Source of the DNA: Rhizobium sp. FY34
Lineage (GTDB): Bacteria; Pseudomonadota; Alphaproteobacteria; Rhizobiales; Rhizobiaceae
DNA: 64,000 nucleotides
Direction of reading: 5' to 3'
NCBI RefSeq assembly: GCF_005222845.1
Contig: NZ_STFZ01000011.1
Coordinates: forward strand, 461,996-525,995
This document shows positions 46,134-54,288 of this stretch, in pieces. The translations under genes and the position numbers were made by a program. The notes under the pieces are model-generated. The model was not told where the DNA came from, did not search any database, and worked only from the letters and a program-made list of their open reading frames with translations. How positions within the stretch are numbered: position 1 is the first letter of the stretch; each line of letters starts with the position of its first letter.

Positions 46134-46259
46134 TCAACGGACCCGGCAACCGCGGATAAGGCCGAGAAGAAGAAGCGAGTTTGGCACGGATGCGCGAATG
46201 CCGGCCGCAGTGCGGGCAGTCATGTCAGTCGCAGCAATGGTTGTGCCGTTGATCGTCAT
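46134..46259 (-). CDS. leuL: leuA leader peptide
   Basis: The 41-codon ORF on the leuA strand ends with the run CTT CTT CTT CTC GGC CTT (Ser-Leu-Leu-Leu-Leu-Gly-Leu), seven codons before its stop. Leucine codons at this spot upstream of the leucine synthase gene are the hallmark of ribosome-mediated attenuation. The stop lies 160 bases before leuA. A promoter (46266-46294) ends only 6 bases before the ATG, so the transcript probably begins at or next to the start codon (leaderless), as reported for trpL in Sinorhizobium. A second in-frame ATG at codon 13 has no ribosome site. Confidence 0.75.
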   Translation of the reverse strand: MTINGTTIAATDMTARTAAGIRASVPNSLLLLGLIRGCRVR

Positions 46260-46265
46260 GGAAGT

Positions 46266-46294
46266 TTGATAGCGCGGGAAAATGCACAGTGCAA
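46266..46294 (-). promoter_or_regulatory. Promoter of the leuL-leuA transcript
   Basis: On the minus strand, TTGCAC (46294-46289) and TATCAA (46271-46266) are separated by exactly 17 bases. The expected start is near 46259-46260, at the leuL ATG. Confidence 0.65.
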
Positions 46295-46299
46295 GCGGG

Positions 46300-46548
46300 T
46301 TATTCGGCGGCTGCCGCCGAAGCCGCTTCCAGTTTTTCCGTCAGCCAGATTTCAAGGAGTGCATCCCGTGTCACACCAAGTTGCTTGGCACGCCTGTCTA
46401 AGTGCAACATAGTCCCACGCTTGACCATTACCGTCATCTGAACGGGCTCCAGATTGGGCCGGGTTGCCTTACTCCAGTCGACATAGTCGCTGATGTCCTC
46501 GCCATCATCGAATTTGCGATCGAATTCTTCAGCGCTGATTGTCTTCAT
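46300..46548 (-). CDS. brnA: BrnA-type antitoxin
   Basis: The 82-residue protein has an acidic N-terminus (DRKFDDGEDISDYVDWSKATR) typical of BrnA, followed by a ribbon-helix-helix-like region ending RAKQLGVTRDALLEIWLTEKLEAA. Its start overlaps the toxin gene by 20 bases, as in other brnT-brnA operons. It should bind and neutralise BrnT and repress the operon. The -35 of the leuL promoter begins six bases after its stop. Confidence 0.88.
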   Translation of the reverse strand: MKTISAEEFDRKFDDGEDISDYVDWSKATRPNLEPVQMTVMVKRGTMLHLDRRAKQLGVTRDALLEIWLTEKLEAASAAAAE

Positions 46549-46798
46549 ACCGACGCCTTTCCTGAATTCTGGCCCGACGGACAGAGATGATGCGAATATT
46601 CTCCCCACGCGGGGTGTAGATCGCCGTCCAGAACACACCATGGATGCGGCCTATCAAGACACGCCTGTTCTCTGCGACATGGTCCGTATCGAACTCGACG
46701 CCCCGCACATCATACCACAAAGCCTGGGCCTCGACAAAGTCGATCCCATGCTTTTCTTTATTGGCAGCGCTCTTGACCGGATCGAATTCGAACTCCAT
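46529..46798 (-). CDS. brnT: BrnT-type ribonuclease toxin
   Basis: The 89-residue protein has FEFDPVKSAANKEKHGIDFVEAQALW at the start and GVFWTAIYTPRGENIRIISVRRARIQERRRYE at the end, the conserved BrnT pattern. BrnT is a RelE-fold ribonuclease active on mRNA when free. The toxin precedes its antitoxin on the minus strand. The module lies between benE and leuA. Confidence 0.9.
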   Translation of the reverse strand: MEFEFDPVKSAANKEKHGIDFVEAQALWYDVRGVEFDTDHVAENRRVLIGRIHGVFWTAIYTPRGENIRIISVRRARIQERRRYEDNQR

Positions 46799-46837
46799 GC
46801 CGCATCAAAGCACGGGCGCGCGCAGGAATCGAAATCC

Positions 46838-48016
46838 TCAACCCTTCGTTGATATCCGTTTCAGCCCGAGCATGACCGCGCCGGCCACCAGCCCCCAGAA
46901 AGCGCCGGACACCCCGGCAAAGGCAAGGCCGGAGGCCGTGACGAGAAAGGTGATGGCAGCCGCCTCACGCGTCTCCACATCGCGAAACGCCGCCTGGGCA
47001 GAGCTGGAAAAGGCGCCGACAAGCGCCAGACCCGCCACGGCCTGCAACAGGATGGGTGGTGACAGCGCCACGAAGGCGATGATGGCGGAGGCCAGAAGCC
47101 CAAGCAGGATATAGCCGATACCGCCCACCAGCGCCGACCAGTAGCGCCGCTTCGGATCGGCATGCGCCTCTTCGCTGGCGCACATGGCCGCTGTCACGGC
47201 GGCCAGGTTGACCGGCACCGTGCCAAACAGCGCGCCGATGGCGGAAAACACGCCGGTTAGTGAGAAGAGCAGACTTGGCGAAGGCTCATAGCCATGAACC
47301 TTCAGGATCGCGATACCGGGAATATTCTGCGAGGCCATGGTGACGATGAACAGCGGCACTGCCACCGAAATGGCGCCATGCAGGGTAAACACCGGCGCGA
47401 CAAAAATCATCTGCGGGTGAATGGCGTGGCTCAGTTCCGCCAGCACATCTGCCGGAAGCCCGACACCGAAGAGGAGCACAAGCGCGAAGGCGGCCAAAGC
47501 CGCCGGCACTGCCCAGAGCCGCTTCCAGATGACAAACACCATCCATGTGGCGACGATGGGCAGACCAAACAGCGGATTGAAGGCGACGGCCTTGACCGGC
47601 GCCAGGCAGAGATTGACGAGAATGCCGGCCAGCATGGCCTTGGCAAGCGGCGCCGGGATCATTCTAATCGCACGCCCAAGCGGCGAGAATAGCCCAGACA
47701 GCACGATCAGCGCCGCGCAGATGACGAAGGCGCCCACCGCTGCCGGAAACCCACCCTCGATCACGCCAATGCCCGCCAGAAGCGCTGCGCCAGGCGTTGA
47801 CCAGGCGATACTGATCGGCATGCGCTTCCAGACCGGCAGGATCACGCCGAGCGACCCCATCAGCACCGACAGAACCAGCAGCGCGGATGCCACCTCATCC
47901 GGGGAGGCGCCCATCGCCGTCAACCCCTGCATGATCACCGCAAACGAACTGACGAAGCCGACAAAGGCGGTGAGCAGACCCATGATCATGGCCTGGGCGG
48001 AAAAATCTTTGAGCAT
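46838..48016 (-). CDS. Benzoate/H+ symporter BenE-family transporter
   Basis: The 392-residue membrane protein has about eleven hydrophobic segments and the BenE pattern (ISIAWSTPGAALLA, PAPLAKAMLAGIL, FVAPVFTLHGAISVAVPLFIVTMASQNIPGIAI). The family imports benzoate in soil bacteria. No aromatic-degradation genes are nearby, so the actual substrate is uncertain. Start 48016 (MLKDFSAQAM) is set by the hydrophobic N-terminus; a weak AGAGA lies upstream. The in-frame extension to 48208 has no support. Confidence 0.88.
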   Translation of the reverse strand: MLKDFSAQAMIMGLLTAFVGFVSSFAVIMQGLTAMGASPDEVASALLVLSVLMGSLGVILPVWKRMPISIAWSTPGAALLAGIGVIEGGFPAAVGAFVICAALIVLSGLFSPLGRAIRMIPAPLAKAMLAGILVNLCLAPVKAVAFNPLFGLPIVATWMVFVIWKRLWAVPAALAAFALVLLFGVGLPADVLAELSHAIHPQMIFVAPVFTLHGAISVAVPLFIVTMASQNIPGIAILKVHGYEPSPSLLFSLTGVFSAIGALFGTVPVNLAAVTAAMCASEEAHADPKRRYWSALVGGIGYILLGLLASAIIAFVALSPPILLQAVAGLALVGAFSSSAQAAFRDVETREAAAITFLVTASGLAFAGVSGAFWGLVAGAVMLGLKRISTKG

Positions 48017-48292
48017 AAGCGGTCTCTGAAGCAGCCACGAAGAGCGGTGAGAAGCAGAACGGCCGGCACTTGGCAAGCCGTTTTGCCGGCGCTCCCGGTC
48101 TCCCCATGCTCTCCAAACAGGCAGAGGCGCAAGGAAGATACAGCATTCCCGAAGGCCCGCTGACCATCCAGTGACGCTTTTTCGCGGAAAAACGGCAGAT
48201 TGTGGCAAGATCTGGCGCTTGGCGCTTGCCTATGACAAAGCTTTTCCCTACCTCGCCATCCTTGGTTTTTCTGAAAGCGCGAGAAACAGGCC

Positions 48293-49390
48293 GTGATCCA
48301 GACGCCCTATTATCTGATCGACAAGTCGAAGCTGCTTGCCAATATGGAAAAGATCGCGACCTTACGCGAACTTTCCGGTGCAAAGGCGCTTCTGGCGCTC
48401 AAGTGCTTTGCCACCTGGGGCGTGTTCGATTTCATGCGCGACTATATGGACGGAACGACCTCGTCCTCACTCAACGAAGTGCGCCTTGGCCATGAGCGCT
48501 TCGGTAAGGAAACGCACGCCTATTCCGTCGCTTACGCCGATTACGAGATCGACGAGGTGATTTCCCACGCCGACAAGATCATCTTCAATTCGATCGGCCA
48601 GTTGACCCGCTATGCCGACAAGGCATCCGGCATCACGCGCGGCCTGCGTCTCAATCCCGGCGTATCCTCCTCCAGTTTTGATCTCGCCGATCCCGCCCGC
48701 CCCTTCTCGCGGCTTGGCGAATGGGATGTGAAACAGGTCGAGCCGGTGATGGATCTCGTCTCCGGCTTCATGATCCACAACAATTGCGAAAACGGCGATT
48801 TTGACCTCTTCGACCGCATGCTCGGCCAGATCGAGGAAAAATTCGCGCCGCTTCTCAAAAAAGCCGAATGGGTAAGCCTTGGCGGCGGCATCCATTTCAC
48901 CGGCGAGGACTATCCGCTGGCAAAATTCGCGGAACGCCTGAAGCGCTTTTCCGGCGAGTATGGCGCGCAGGTCTATCTGGAGCCGGGCGAGGCCTCGATT
49001 ACCAAATCCACGACGCTGGAAGTCTCGGTGCTCGATACGCTCTATAACGGCAAGAAGCTTGCGATCGTCGATTCATCCGTCGAGGCGCATATGCTCGACC
49101 TCCTCATCTACCGCGAAAGCGCCAAGATGAGCCCGAATGATGGCCCGCACCGCATCATGATCTGCGGCAAATCGTGCCTGGCCGGAGATATTTTCGGCGA
49201 ATTCAATTTCGACCATGACCTGAAGATCGGCGACCGGATCTCCATCCAGGACGCTGCCGGTTATACCATGGTCAAGAAGAACTGGTTTAACGGCGTGCAA
49301 ATGCCGTCAATCGCCATCCGCGAACTGGATGGCAGCATCAGGACGGTCCGTGAGTTTGACTACACGGACTACGAACACAGCCTTTCCTGA
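48293..49390 (+). CDS. nspC: Carboxy(nor)spermidine decarboxylase
   Basis: The 365-residue fold type III PLP enzyme has its Schiff-base Lys in LLALKCFATWGVF (Lys37), the PLP phosphate-binding region LGGGIHFTGEDYP, and the substrate Cys block CGKSCLAGDIFGEF. It decarboxylates carboxyspermidine (or carboxynorspermidine) in the alternative polyamine route used by many alphaproteobacteria. The start is a GTG at 48293 without a strong ribosome site. The partner dehydrogenase follows 42 bases downstream. Confidence 0.94.
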   Translation: MIQTPYYLIDKSKLLANMEKIATLRELSGAKALLALKCFATWGVFDFMRDYMDGTTSSSLNEVRLGHERFGKETHAYSVAYADYEIDEVISHADKIIFNSIGQLTRYADKASGITRGLRLNPGVSSSSFDLADPARPFSRLGEWDVKQVEPVMDLVSGFMIHNNCENGDFDLFDRMLGQIEEKFAPLLKKAEWVSLGGGIHFTGEDYPLAKFAERLKRFSGEYGAQVYLEPGEASITKSTTLEVSVLDTLYNGKKLAIVDSSVEAHMLDLLIYRESAKMSPNDGPHRIMICGKSCLAGDIFGEFNFDHDLKIGDRISIQDAAGYTMVKKNWFNGVQMPSIAIRELDGSIRTVREFDYTDYEHSLS

Positions 49391-49432
49391 AAAGGCTTCT
49401 GACGATTGGACACGAAGGAGTTAGTCCTCATC

Positions 49433-50671
49433 ATGAAAAAGAACGTTCTCATCATCGGCGCCGGTGGCGTTGCCCAGGTCGTGGCGCATAAATGCGCGCA
49501 AAACAACGACGTGCTGGGTGACATCCATATCGCCTCGCGCACAAAAGCCAAATGCGACGCCATCATCGCATCGGTTCACGAGAAGAAGGCGATGAAGCAG
49601 GCGGGCGTGCTGGAAGCCCATGCGCTCGACGCACTCGATATCGAGGCCACCAAGGCGCTGATCGAAAGGCTCGGCACGCAGATCGTCATCAATGTCGGCA
49701 CCGCCTTCCTCAACATGTCGGTCCTGCGCGCCTGCATGGATACGGGCACCGCCTATATCGACACCGCCATCCACGAAGAGCCGAACAAGATCTGCGAAAC
49801 CCCGCCCTGGTATGGAAACTACGAGTGGAAGCGCGCTGAAGAATGCGCAAACAAGGGCATTACCGCCATCCTCGGCGCCGGCTTTGATCCGGGCGTCGTC
49901 AATGCCTATGCGCGTTTGGCCAAGGACGAATATCTCGACAAGGTCACCGACGTCGATATCGTCGATATCAATGCCGGCAGCCATGGCAAATATTTCGCCA
50001 CGAATTTCGATCCGGAAATCAATTTCCGCGAGTTCACCGGCGTCGTCTATTCCTGGCAGGGCGGCGAATGGCAGGTCAACAAGATGTTCGAGATCGGCAA
50101 GGATTACGACCTGCCGGTCGTCGGCACACGCCGCGCCTATCTCTGCGGCCATGATGAAGTGCACTCATTGGCAAAGAACATGGATGGCGCCGATGTGCGC
50201 TTCTGGATGGGCTTTGGCGATCACTATATCAACGTCTTCACCGTGCTCAAATCGATCGGCCTTCTCTCCGAACAGCCGGTCACGCTTGCCGATGGCTCCG
50301 AAGTCGTACCGTTGAAAGTGGTCAAGGCCTGCCTGCCCGACCCCTCCTCGCTTGCCCCGGAATACGAAGGCAAGACCTGCATCGGCGACTATGTGAAGGG
50401 TTTCAAGAACGGCAAGGAAAAGACCGTCTTCATCTATAATGTCGCTGACCACAAGGAAGCCTATAACGAAGTGGGAAGCCAAGGCATCAGCTACACCGCC
50501 GGTGTACCGCCGGTTGCTGCGGCCATGCTGGTTGCCACCGGCGAATGGGACGTGAAGAAGATGGCGAATGTGGAAGAACTGCCGCCCAAGCCCTTCATCA
50601 ACCTGTTGAACAAGATCGGCCTGCCGACCCGTATCCAGGACGAGGATGGCGACCGCGCTGTCGAGTTCTGA
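49433..50671 (+). CDS. Carboxyspermidine dehydrogenase (saccharopine dehydrogenase family)
   Basis: The 412-residue NAD(P)-binding protein starts MKKNVLIIGAGGVAQVVAHKCAQ, a Rossmann nucleotide site, and shows the saccharopine-dehydrogenase-like blocks GAGFDPGVVNAYA and NVADHKEAYNEVGSQGISYTAGVPP. Its place behind nspC identifies it as the carboxy(nor)spermidine synthase that reductively couples putrescine (or diaminopropane) and aspartate semialdehyde. GAAGGAG lies 12 bases before the ATG, slightly long; a TTG at 49406 is an alternative. A strong terminator follows. Confidence 0.93.
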   Translation: MKKNVLIIGAGGVAQVVAHKCAQNNDVLGDIHIASRTKAKCDAIIASVHEKKAMKQAGVLEAHALDALDIEATKALIERLGTQIVINVGTAFLNMSVLRACMDTGTAYIDTAIHEEPNKICETPPWYGNYEWKRAEECANKGITAILGAGFDPGVVNAYARLAKDEYLDKVTDVDIVDINAGSHGKYFATNFDPEINFREFTGVVYSWQGGEWQVNKMFEIGKDYDLPVVGTRRAYLCGHDEVHSLAKNMDGADVRFWMGFGDHYINVFTVLKSIGLLSEQPVTLADGSEVVPLKVVKACLPDPSSLAPEYEGKTCIGDYVKGFKNGKEKTVFIYNVADHKEAYNEVGSQGISYTAGVPPVAAAMLVATGEWDVKKMANVEELPPKPFINLLNKIGLPTRIQDEDGDRAVEF

Positions 50672-50700
50672 TCGGCGTTAGAATGTCGTGAGAGATATGA

Positions 50701-50730
50701 CCCCGCTGGAGCGATCCGGCGGGGTTTTTT
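50701..50730 (+). terminator. Rho-independent terminator of the spermidine gene pair
   Basis: CCCCGCTGGA (50701-50710) pairs with TCCGGCGGGG (50715-50724), including one G-T pair, around a four-base loop. Six T follow. Confidence 0.88.
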
Positions 50731-50851
50731 GTTGCGGGCTAAATGAATACAATTGCCACTCACATCATATCAAGAGCTGATTTAAAGCAGCAATCGCAAT
50801 GAACAACTTTGCTCGAGACTAATATTTCTCGACCAACACAGGCCACACAAC

Positions 50852-50857
50852 TATAAT
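50852..50857 (+). promoter_or_regulatory. Possible -10 box of the P-loop ATPase gene
   Basis: A perfect TATAAT lies in AT-rich sequence about 70 bases before the gene. No good -35 element is found at 16-18 bases upstream. Confidence 0.3.
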
Positions 50858-50927
50858 AAACACTGCAGCGCACCGCCTTCAACCACTGACCGAATTATGC
50901 GATGCTCAAGCCAAAATGGAGGAATCA

Positions 50928-53045
50928 GTGGCCGCGCTTTCAACTAAGGATTTAGACAATTTTCACAAGGCAGCAATCTCGCTGAAGTTGTTCAGCCGTG
51001 CCGAGCTCAATGACGATAAAAATCGCTCACTAATCGAGAAGCTGTATGTGGATCCGTTGCCTAACGACCACGTGTTCAAGACATTACTAGCCGACAATAC
51101 AACTTTTATAATCGGAAGAAAGGGAAGCGGAAAGTCGACAGTCTTCCAGCGCGTCCAGCACGAAATCCGCAAAAATAAATCAAATATAATTTCTGCATAT
51201 ATGGACATTCGCAATGTATTTGAAGCATCACAAATAGATCCCGTCGCACAAACCAAGATAGAAGCTCTTGATGTAGCGATGTCTCCTGACCAAATCCAGA
51301 GATTTTTACTTTACAAACGATTTCTTAGATTGCTGATATCAGACATACGGAATGAGCTCAAGAGCCAGGTTGATCAGAGCTTTCTCACGCGATTGCGCGA
51401 GCGAGTGTCAGGGACTTCAGCGGAGGTTTTTGCTGGTCTCGACCTGCTTATAACGAAACTAGACAACCCCGACTACGAAGACATTGCCGGAATAGTATCC
51501 AAGCAAATCAAGAAAAACAACTCTGCAAGGCATGACAGCAAAGCCACCGGCAGCGTCAACTTTGAGGTGTCTAGTACCGATGTCGCTATAGGCGTCGGCG
51601 TAGGCGCAGAGGTTTCCAAGCTTGGCGAACATGCCGACGAGGAGCTCTATACGCAAATCCTTATGCGGATTATTGGCATCAATGACATAATTTCGGAGAT
51701 TCAGAAAATACTGGGAGCGCTGGGTATCAAGCGACTTTATATTTTTCTTGATGATTTCTCTGAACTCCCACAACAAGCGCTGCATCTCTTGGTGGACGCC
51801 CTGATCTCGCCGTTGGCGAGGTGGTCGGACTTTATAAAGTTCAAAATCGCAGCATATCCGGGTCGAGTATACCTCGGATCATTAGATAAGACTAAGATAG
51901 AAGAAATTCAGCTTGATATGTACGGCCTCTACGGAGGGTCCGGCGTAGCAAAGATGGAAGAAAAAGCGATAGATTTCGTTCAAAGACTGGTTGAGAAGAG
52001 GATTCAGCATTTCTGTAAAGTTGACGCGGAAGTTTTCCTGAACGTGAAGCTGAATGAGTTTTGGCGAACACTTTTTCATGCATGCATGGCAAACCCACGC
52101 ATCCTCGGCCATCTAATGCTCTATGCATATGATGCGCAACTGATCTATCAGAAAAAAGTTGGCATCCAGGCGGTTCAGGAAGCGTCACAGCGTTACTATG
52201 AAGAGAAAATTGCTCCATTTTTTGCAACGGGAAAGTACAAACTTGCACTAGAAGAAAGATCTTCTATTTATTCATTAAAGGAACTCCTAGAGAAAATTGT
52301 TTCACGCGCACGAGCCATTAGACAAGAGGGTTCGCGCGACGCGTCAAATACTCGGAGCCGCCCCTTCGCGAGCCACTTCTATGTTTCCCATGAGTTTGAC
52401 GAGCTACTCCTGTCACTTGAGACGTCATTCTTTTTGACGAAATATTTCGAGCAATCGGACCGAGAAGGTGTTCGAGTTTCTATTTATGCTTTGAATTACG
52501 GCCTATGCACAAAATATCAAATCGGATTTGGACGACCTACAGAAAGAAGAGAGGACAGGCTGTATTTTGTAGACCGTAAGTTTGATTATAATGCACTAGC
52601 GCGGTCTTACATCCAAGAAAATCAAGAAATAAAATGTTCAGAATGCAACTCGGAATACGACCTATCGATGCTGCCAGCATTAAAGATGCTTCATATGTCT
52701 TGCCCTAAGTGTAGAAAGGGGATTTGCGCAGTTGTGAACTTATCCCAGAAGTACGGTGACGTTATAGAAGCCATCGGTCCGGAATTACTGTTACCTGAAA
52801 CTGAACTCGGCATAATGCAGACGCTGTACAGTGAGAAAAAGCCTATGGTGGCAGCAGAAATTGCCGGCGATCTCGATTGCTCTGGCCAATTGGTCGGACG
52901 ACGAGGCAAAAATCTTGCGGAACGCAAGTTAGTTGAGAGGACATCTTCCGGACAGGTCTACAGCTACACCCTAACAGAACAAGCAAAATCTGCTTACTTT
53001 AGCGACCCCACGGCAGGAGATTTAGATATCGCAGATAGTGGATGA
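50928..53045 (+). CDS. P-loop ATPase with zinc ribbon and winged helix (Sll1717-like), probably acquired
   Basis: The protein is 705 residues from a GTG at 50928, which has GGAGG five bases upstream; an ATG at 50916 adds four residues but lacks a site. Walker A GRKGSGKST is at residues 63-71 and Walker B RLYIFLDD at 269-276. A sensor-like strand (FKIAAYPGRVYLGS) follows. Residues near 570-595 hold a four-Cys zinc ribbon (CSEC ... CPKC), and 621-691 look like a winged helix. The layout resembles the P-loop ATPases annotated as Sll1717 family, recalled rather than searched. The gene is AT-rich, with frequent ATA, TTA and AGA codons unlike all its neighbours. No partner gene of similar composition is adjacent. 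A defence or regulatory role is inference. Confidence 0.75.
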   Translation: MAALSTKDLDNFHKAAISLKLFSRAELNDDKNRSLIEKLYVDPLPNDHVFKTLLADNTTFIIGRKGSGKSTVFQRVQHEIRKNKSNIISAYMDIRNVFEASQIDPVAQTKIEALDVAMSPDQIQRFLLYKRFLRLLISDIRNELKSQVDQSFLTRLRERVSGTSAEVFAGLDLLITKLDNPDYEDIAGIVSKQIKKNNSARHDSKATGSVNFEVSSTDVAIGVGVGAEVSKLGEHADEELYTQILMRIIGINDIISEIQKILGALGIKRLYIFLDDFSELPQQALHLLVDALISPLARWSDFIKFKIAAYPGRVYLGSLDKTKIEEIQLDMYGLYGGSGVAKMEEKAIDFVQRLVEKRIQHFCKVDAEVFLNVKLNEFWRTLFHACMANPRILGHLMLYAYDAQLIYQKKVGIQAVQEASQRYYEEKIAPFFATGKYKLALEERSSIYSLKELLEKIVSRARAIRQEGSRDASNTRSRPFASHFYVSHEFDELLLSLETSFFLTKYFEQSDREGVRVSIYALNYGLCTKYQIGFGRPTERREDRLYFVDRKFDYNALARSYIQENQEIKCSECNSEYDLSMLPALKMLHMSCPKCRKGICAVVNLSQKYGDVIEAIGPELLLPETELGIMQTLYSEKKPMVAAEIAGDLDCSGQLVGRRGKNLAERKLVERTSSGQVYSYTLTEQAKSAYFSDPTAGDLDIADSG

Positions 53046-53127
53046 TTGGAATTGAAAAGCGACAAGAACGTTCGCTGACGGCACTTTACTTCGGTATCTG
53101 GAACTTCGTCGCTGAAGGAGAAACACG

Positions 53128-53280
53128 ATGGAAGCTGACTGGAAGACGCTGCGCGCCGAACTGCCAAAGGAAATCCGAGCCCGGCTCGATGCCAAACGCG
53201 AAGAACGCCAGCTTGGCAAGGCGCAGGCGGAACACTCGGGCGCATCGAGCCCCAAACCTTCAAGCAAACCTGCGCCCTAG
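53128..53280 (+). CDS. Small hypothetical protein, 50 residues
   Basis: The ORF starts MEADWKTLRAELPKEIRARL with AAGGAG seven bases before the ATG and ends KPSSKPAP. It is highly charged: a helix-forming first half and a Ser/Pro-rich tail. Codon use is that of the host, unlike the AT-rich gene before it, so it belongs to the resident genome. It converges with an ArgP-like regulator six bases downstream. No function is recognised. Confidence 0.55.
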   Translation: MEADWKTLRAELPKEIRARLDAKREERQLGKAQAEHSGASSPKPSSKPAP

Positions 53281-53286
53281 CCACCC

Positions 53287-54186
53287 TCACCCCACCAGCC
53301 ATTCCCTGGCCGCCTCCACCACCGCCCGCGTCAGCTCCGGCAGCTGTTCCGCCGCCAGCCGGTTGACCTGCCAGTAGAGCGGCACGTCGAGATGCGTGCC
53401 GGGCATCAGTTCCTGCAGCCGGCCAGAGGCGAGATGGGCTTTCACCAGCGGCGCCGGGTTCATGCCCCAGCCCATGCCGGCAAGGCTTGCCTCGACAAAG
53501 CCCTCCGTCGAGGGCAGCCAATGGGTGGGGTGCGGCGGGCTTTTGCCAAAGACTTGTTTCAGCCAGTCTTCCTGCAGCCGGTCCTTCTGGTTGAAGGTGA
53601 GCGCCGGTGCCGTGTGAAAGGCCTCAAGCCTCACGCCGCCTGCAAAATGCCTTGCGATGAAATCGGGGCTTGCGGTGGCGTGATAGCGAAGGCTTCCCAG
53701 CGTCAGCACCCGGCAGCCCTGCACCGGCTTGCCATGGCCAGTCACGGCGGCCAGCACCCGTCCCCGTTGCAGCCATTCGGCGGTATGGTCCTGATCATCC
53801 ACCTCGATCTTCAGCAAATGGCCGGATGTGGCGGCAAAGCGGGCAGCAGCCGTCAGAAACCAGGTGCCGAGACTATCGGCATTGGTTGCCACATGCAGCG
53901 TCACCGGCTGGCCTGCCTCGCCGGGACCGGCGAGCACCGGCAGGCGTCGGGCAAGCTCGGCCTCCAGCATGCCCACTTGCTCCATATGCCGGCACAGCCA
54001 CTCGCCCTGTTCGGTTGCCCTGCATGGCGCACCACGCACGATCAGCACCGCGCCGAGGCGCTCTTCCATCTGCTTCACACGCTGCGAGACGGCAGACGGC
54101 GTGACATTGAGCAGCAAGGCCGCCTTTTCGAAACTGCCGGTCTGCACCACGAGGCTGACGGCTTTCAGGCCTGCATAATCCAGCAT
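53287..54186 (-). CDS. LysR-family regulator, ArgP/LysG type
   Basis: The 299-residue regulator begins MLDYAGLKAVSLVVQTGSFEKAALLLNVTPSAVSQRVKQMEERLG, the ArgP/LysG form of the LysR helix-turn-helix. The effector domain contains VATNADSLGTWFL, also typical of that branch. AAGGA lies upstream of 54186. It is divergent from a LysE/ArgO exporter 102 bases away, the classic lysG-lysE arrangement, and should activate it in response to basic amino acids (family knowledge). Confidence 0.92.
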   Translation of the reverse strand: MLDYAGLKAVSLVVQTGSFEKAALLLNVTPSAVSQRVKQMEERLGAVLIVRGAPCRATEQGEWLCRHMEQVGMLEAELARRLPVLAGPGEAGQPVTLHVATNADSLGTWFLTAAARFAATSGHLLKIEVDDQDHTAEWLQRGRVLAAVTGHGKPVQGCRVLTLGSLRYHATASPDFIARHFAGGVRLEAFHTAPALTFNQKDRLQEDWLKQVFGKSPPHPTHWLPSTEGFVEASLAGMGWGMNPAPLVKAHLASGRLQELMPGTHLDVPLYWQVNRLAAEQLPELTRAVVEAAREWLVG

Positions 54187-54288
54187 CGTCCTTAGCTCCA
54201 CTACATTGGCATAACGAAGTTTAACTGGCCTAATGAGATTGGCAAGCCTAACCCTCGCGCCGGCAACAGTGCACAGAAGGCGCAGGGC

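Noticed and set aside
48172-48296. Possible 41-codon ORF ending in the nspC start (GTG...TGA overlap)
   Set aside because: No ribosome site and unremarkable composition; probably chance.
53042-53377. 111-codon open frame between the P-loop ATPase and the ArgP-like gene
   Set aside because: Overlaps the better-supported 50-codon ORF in another frame and reads antisense into the regulator; no ribosome site.
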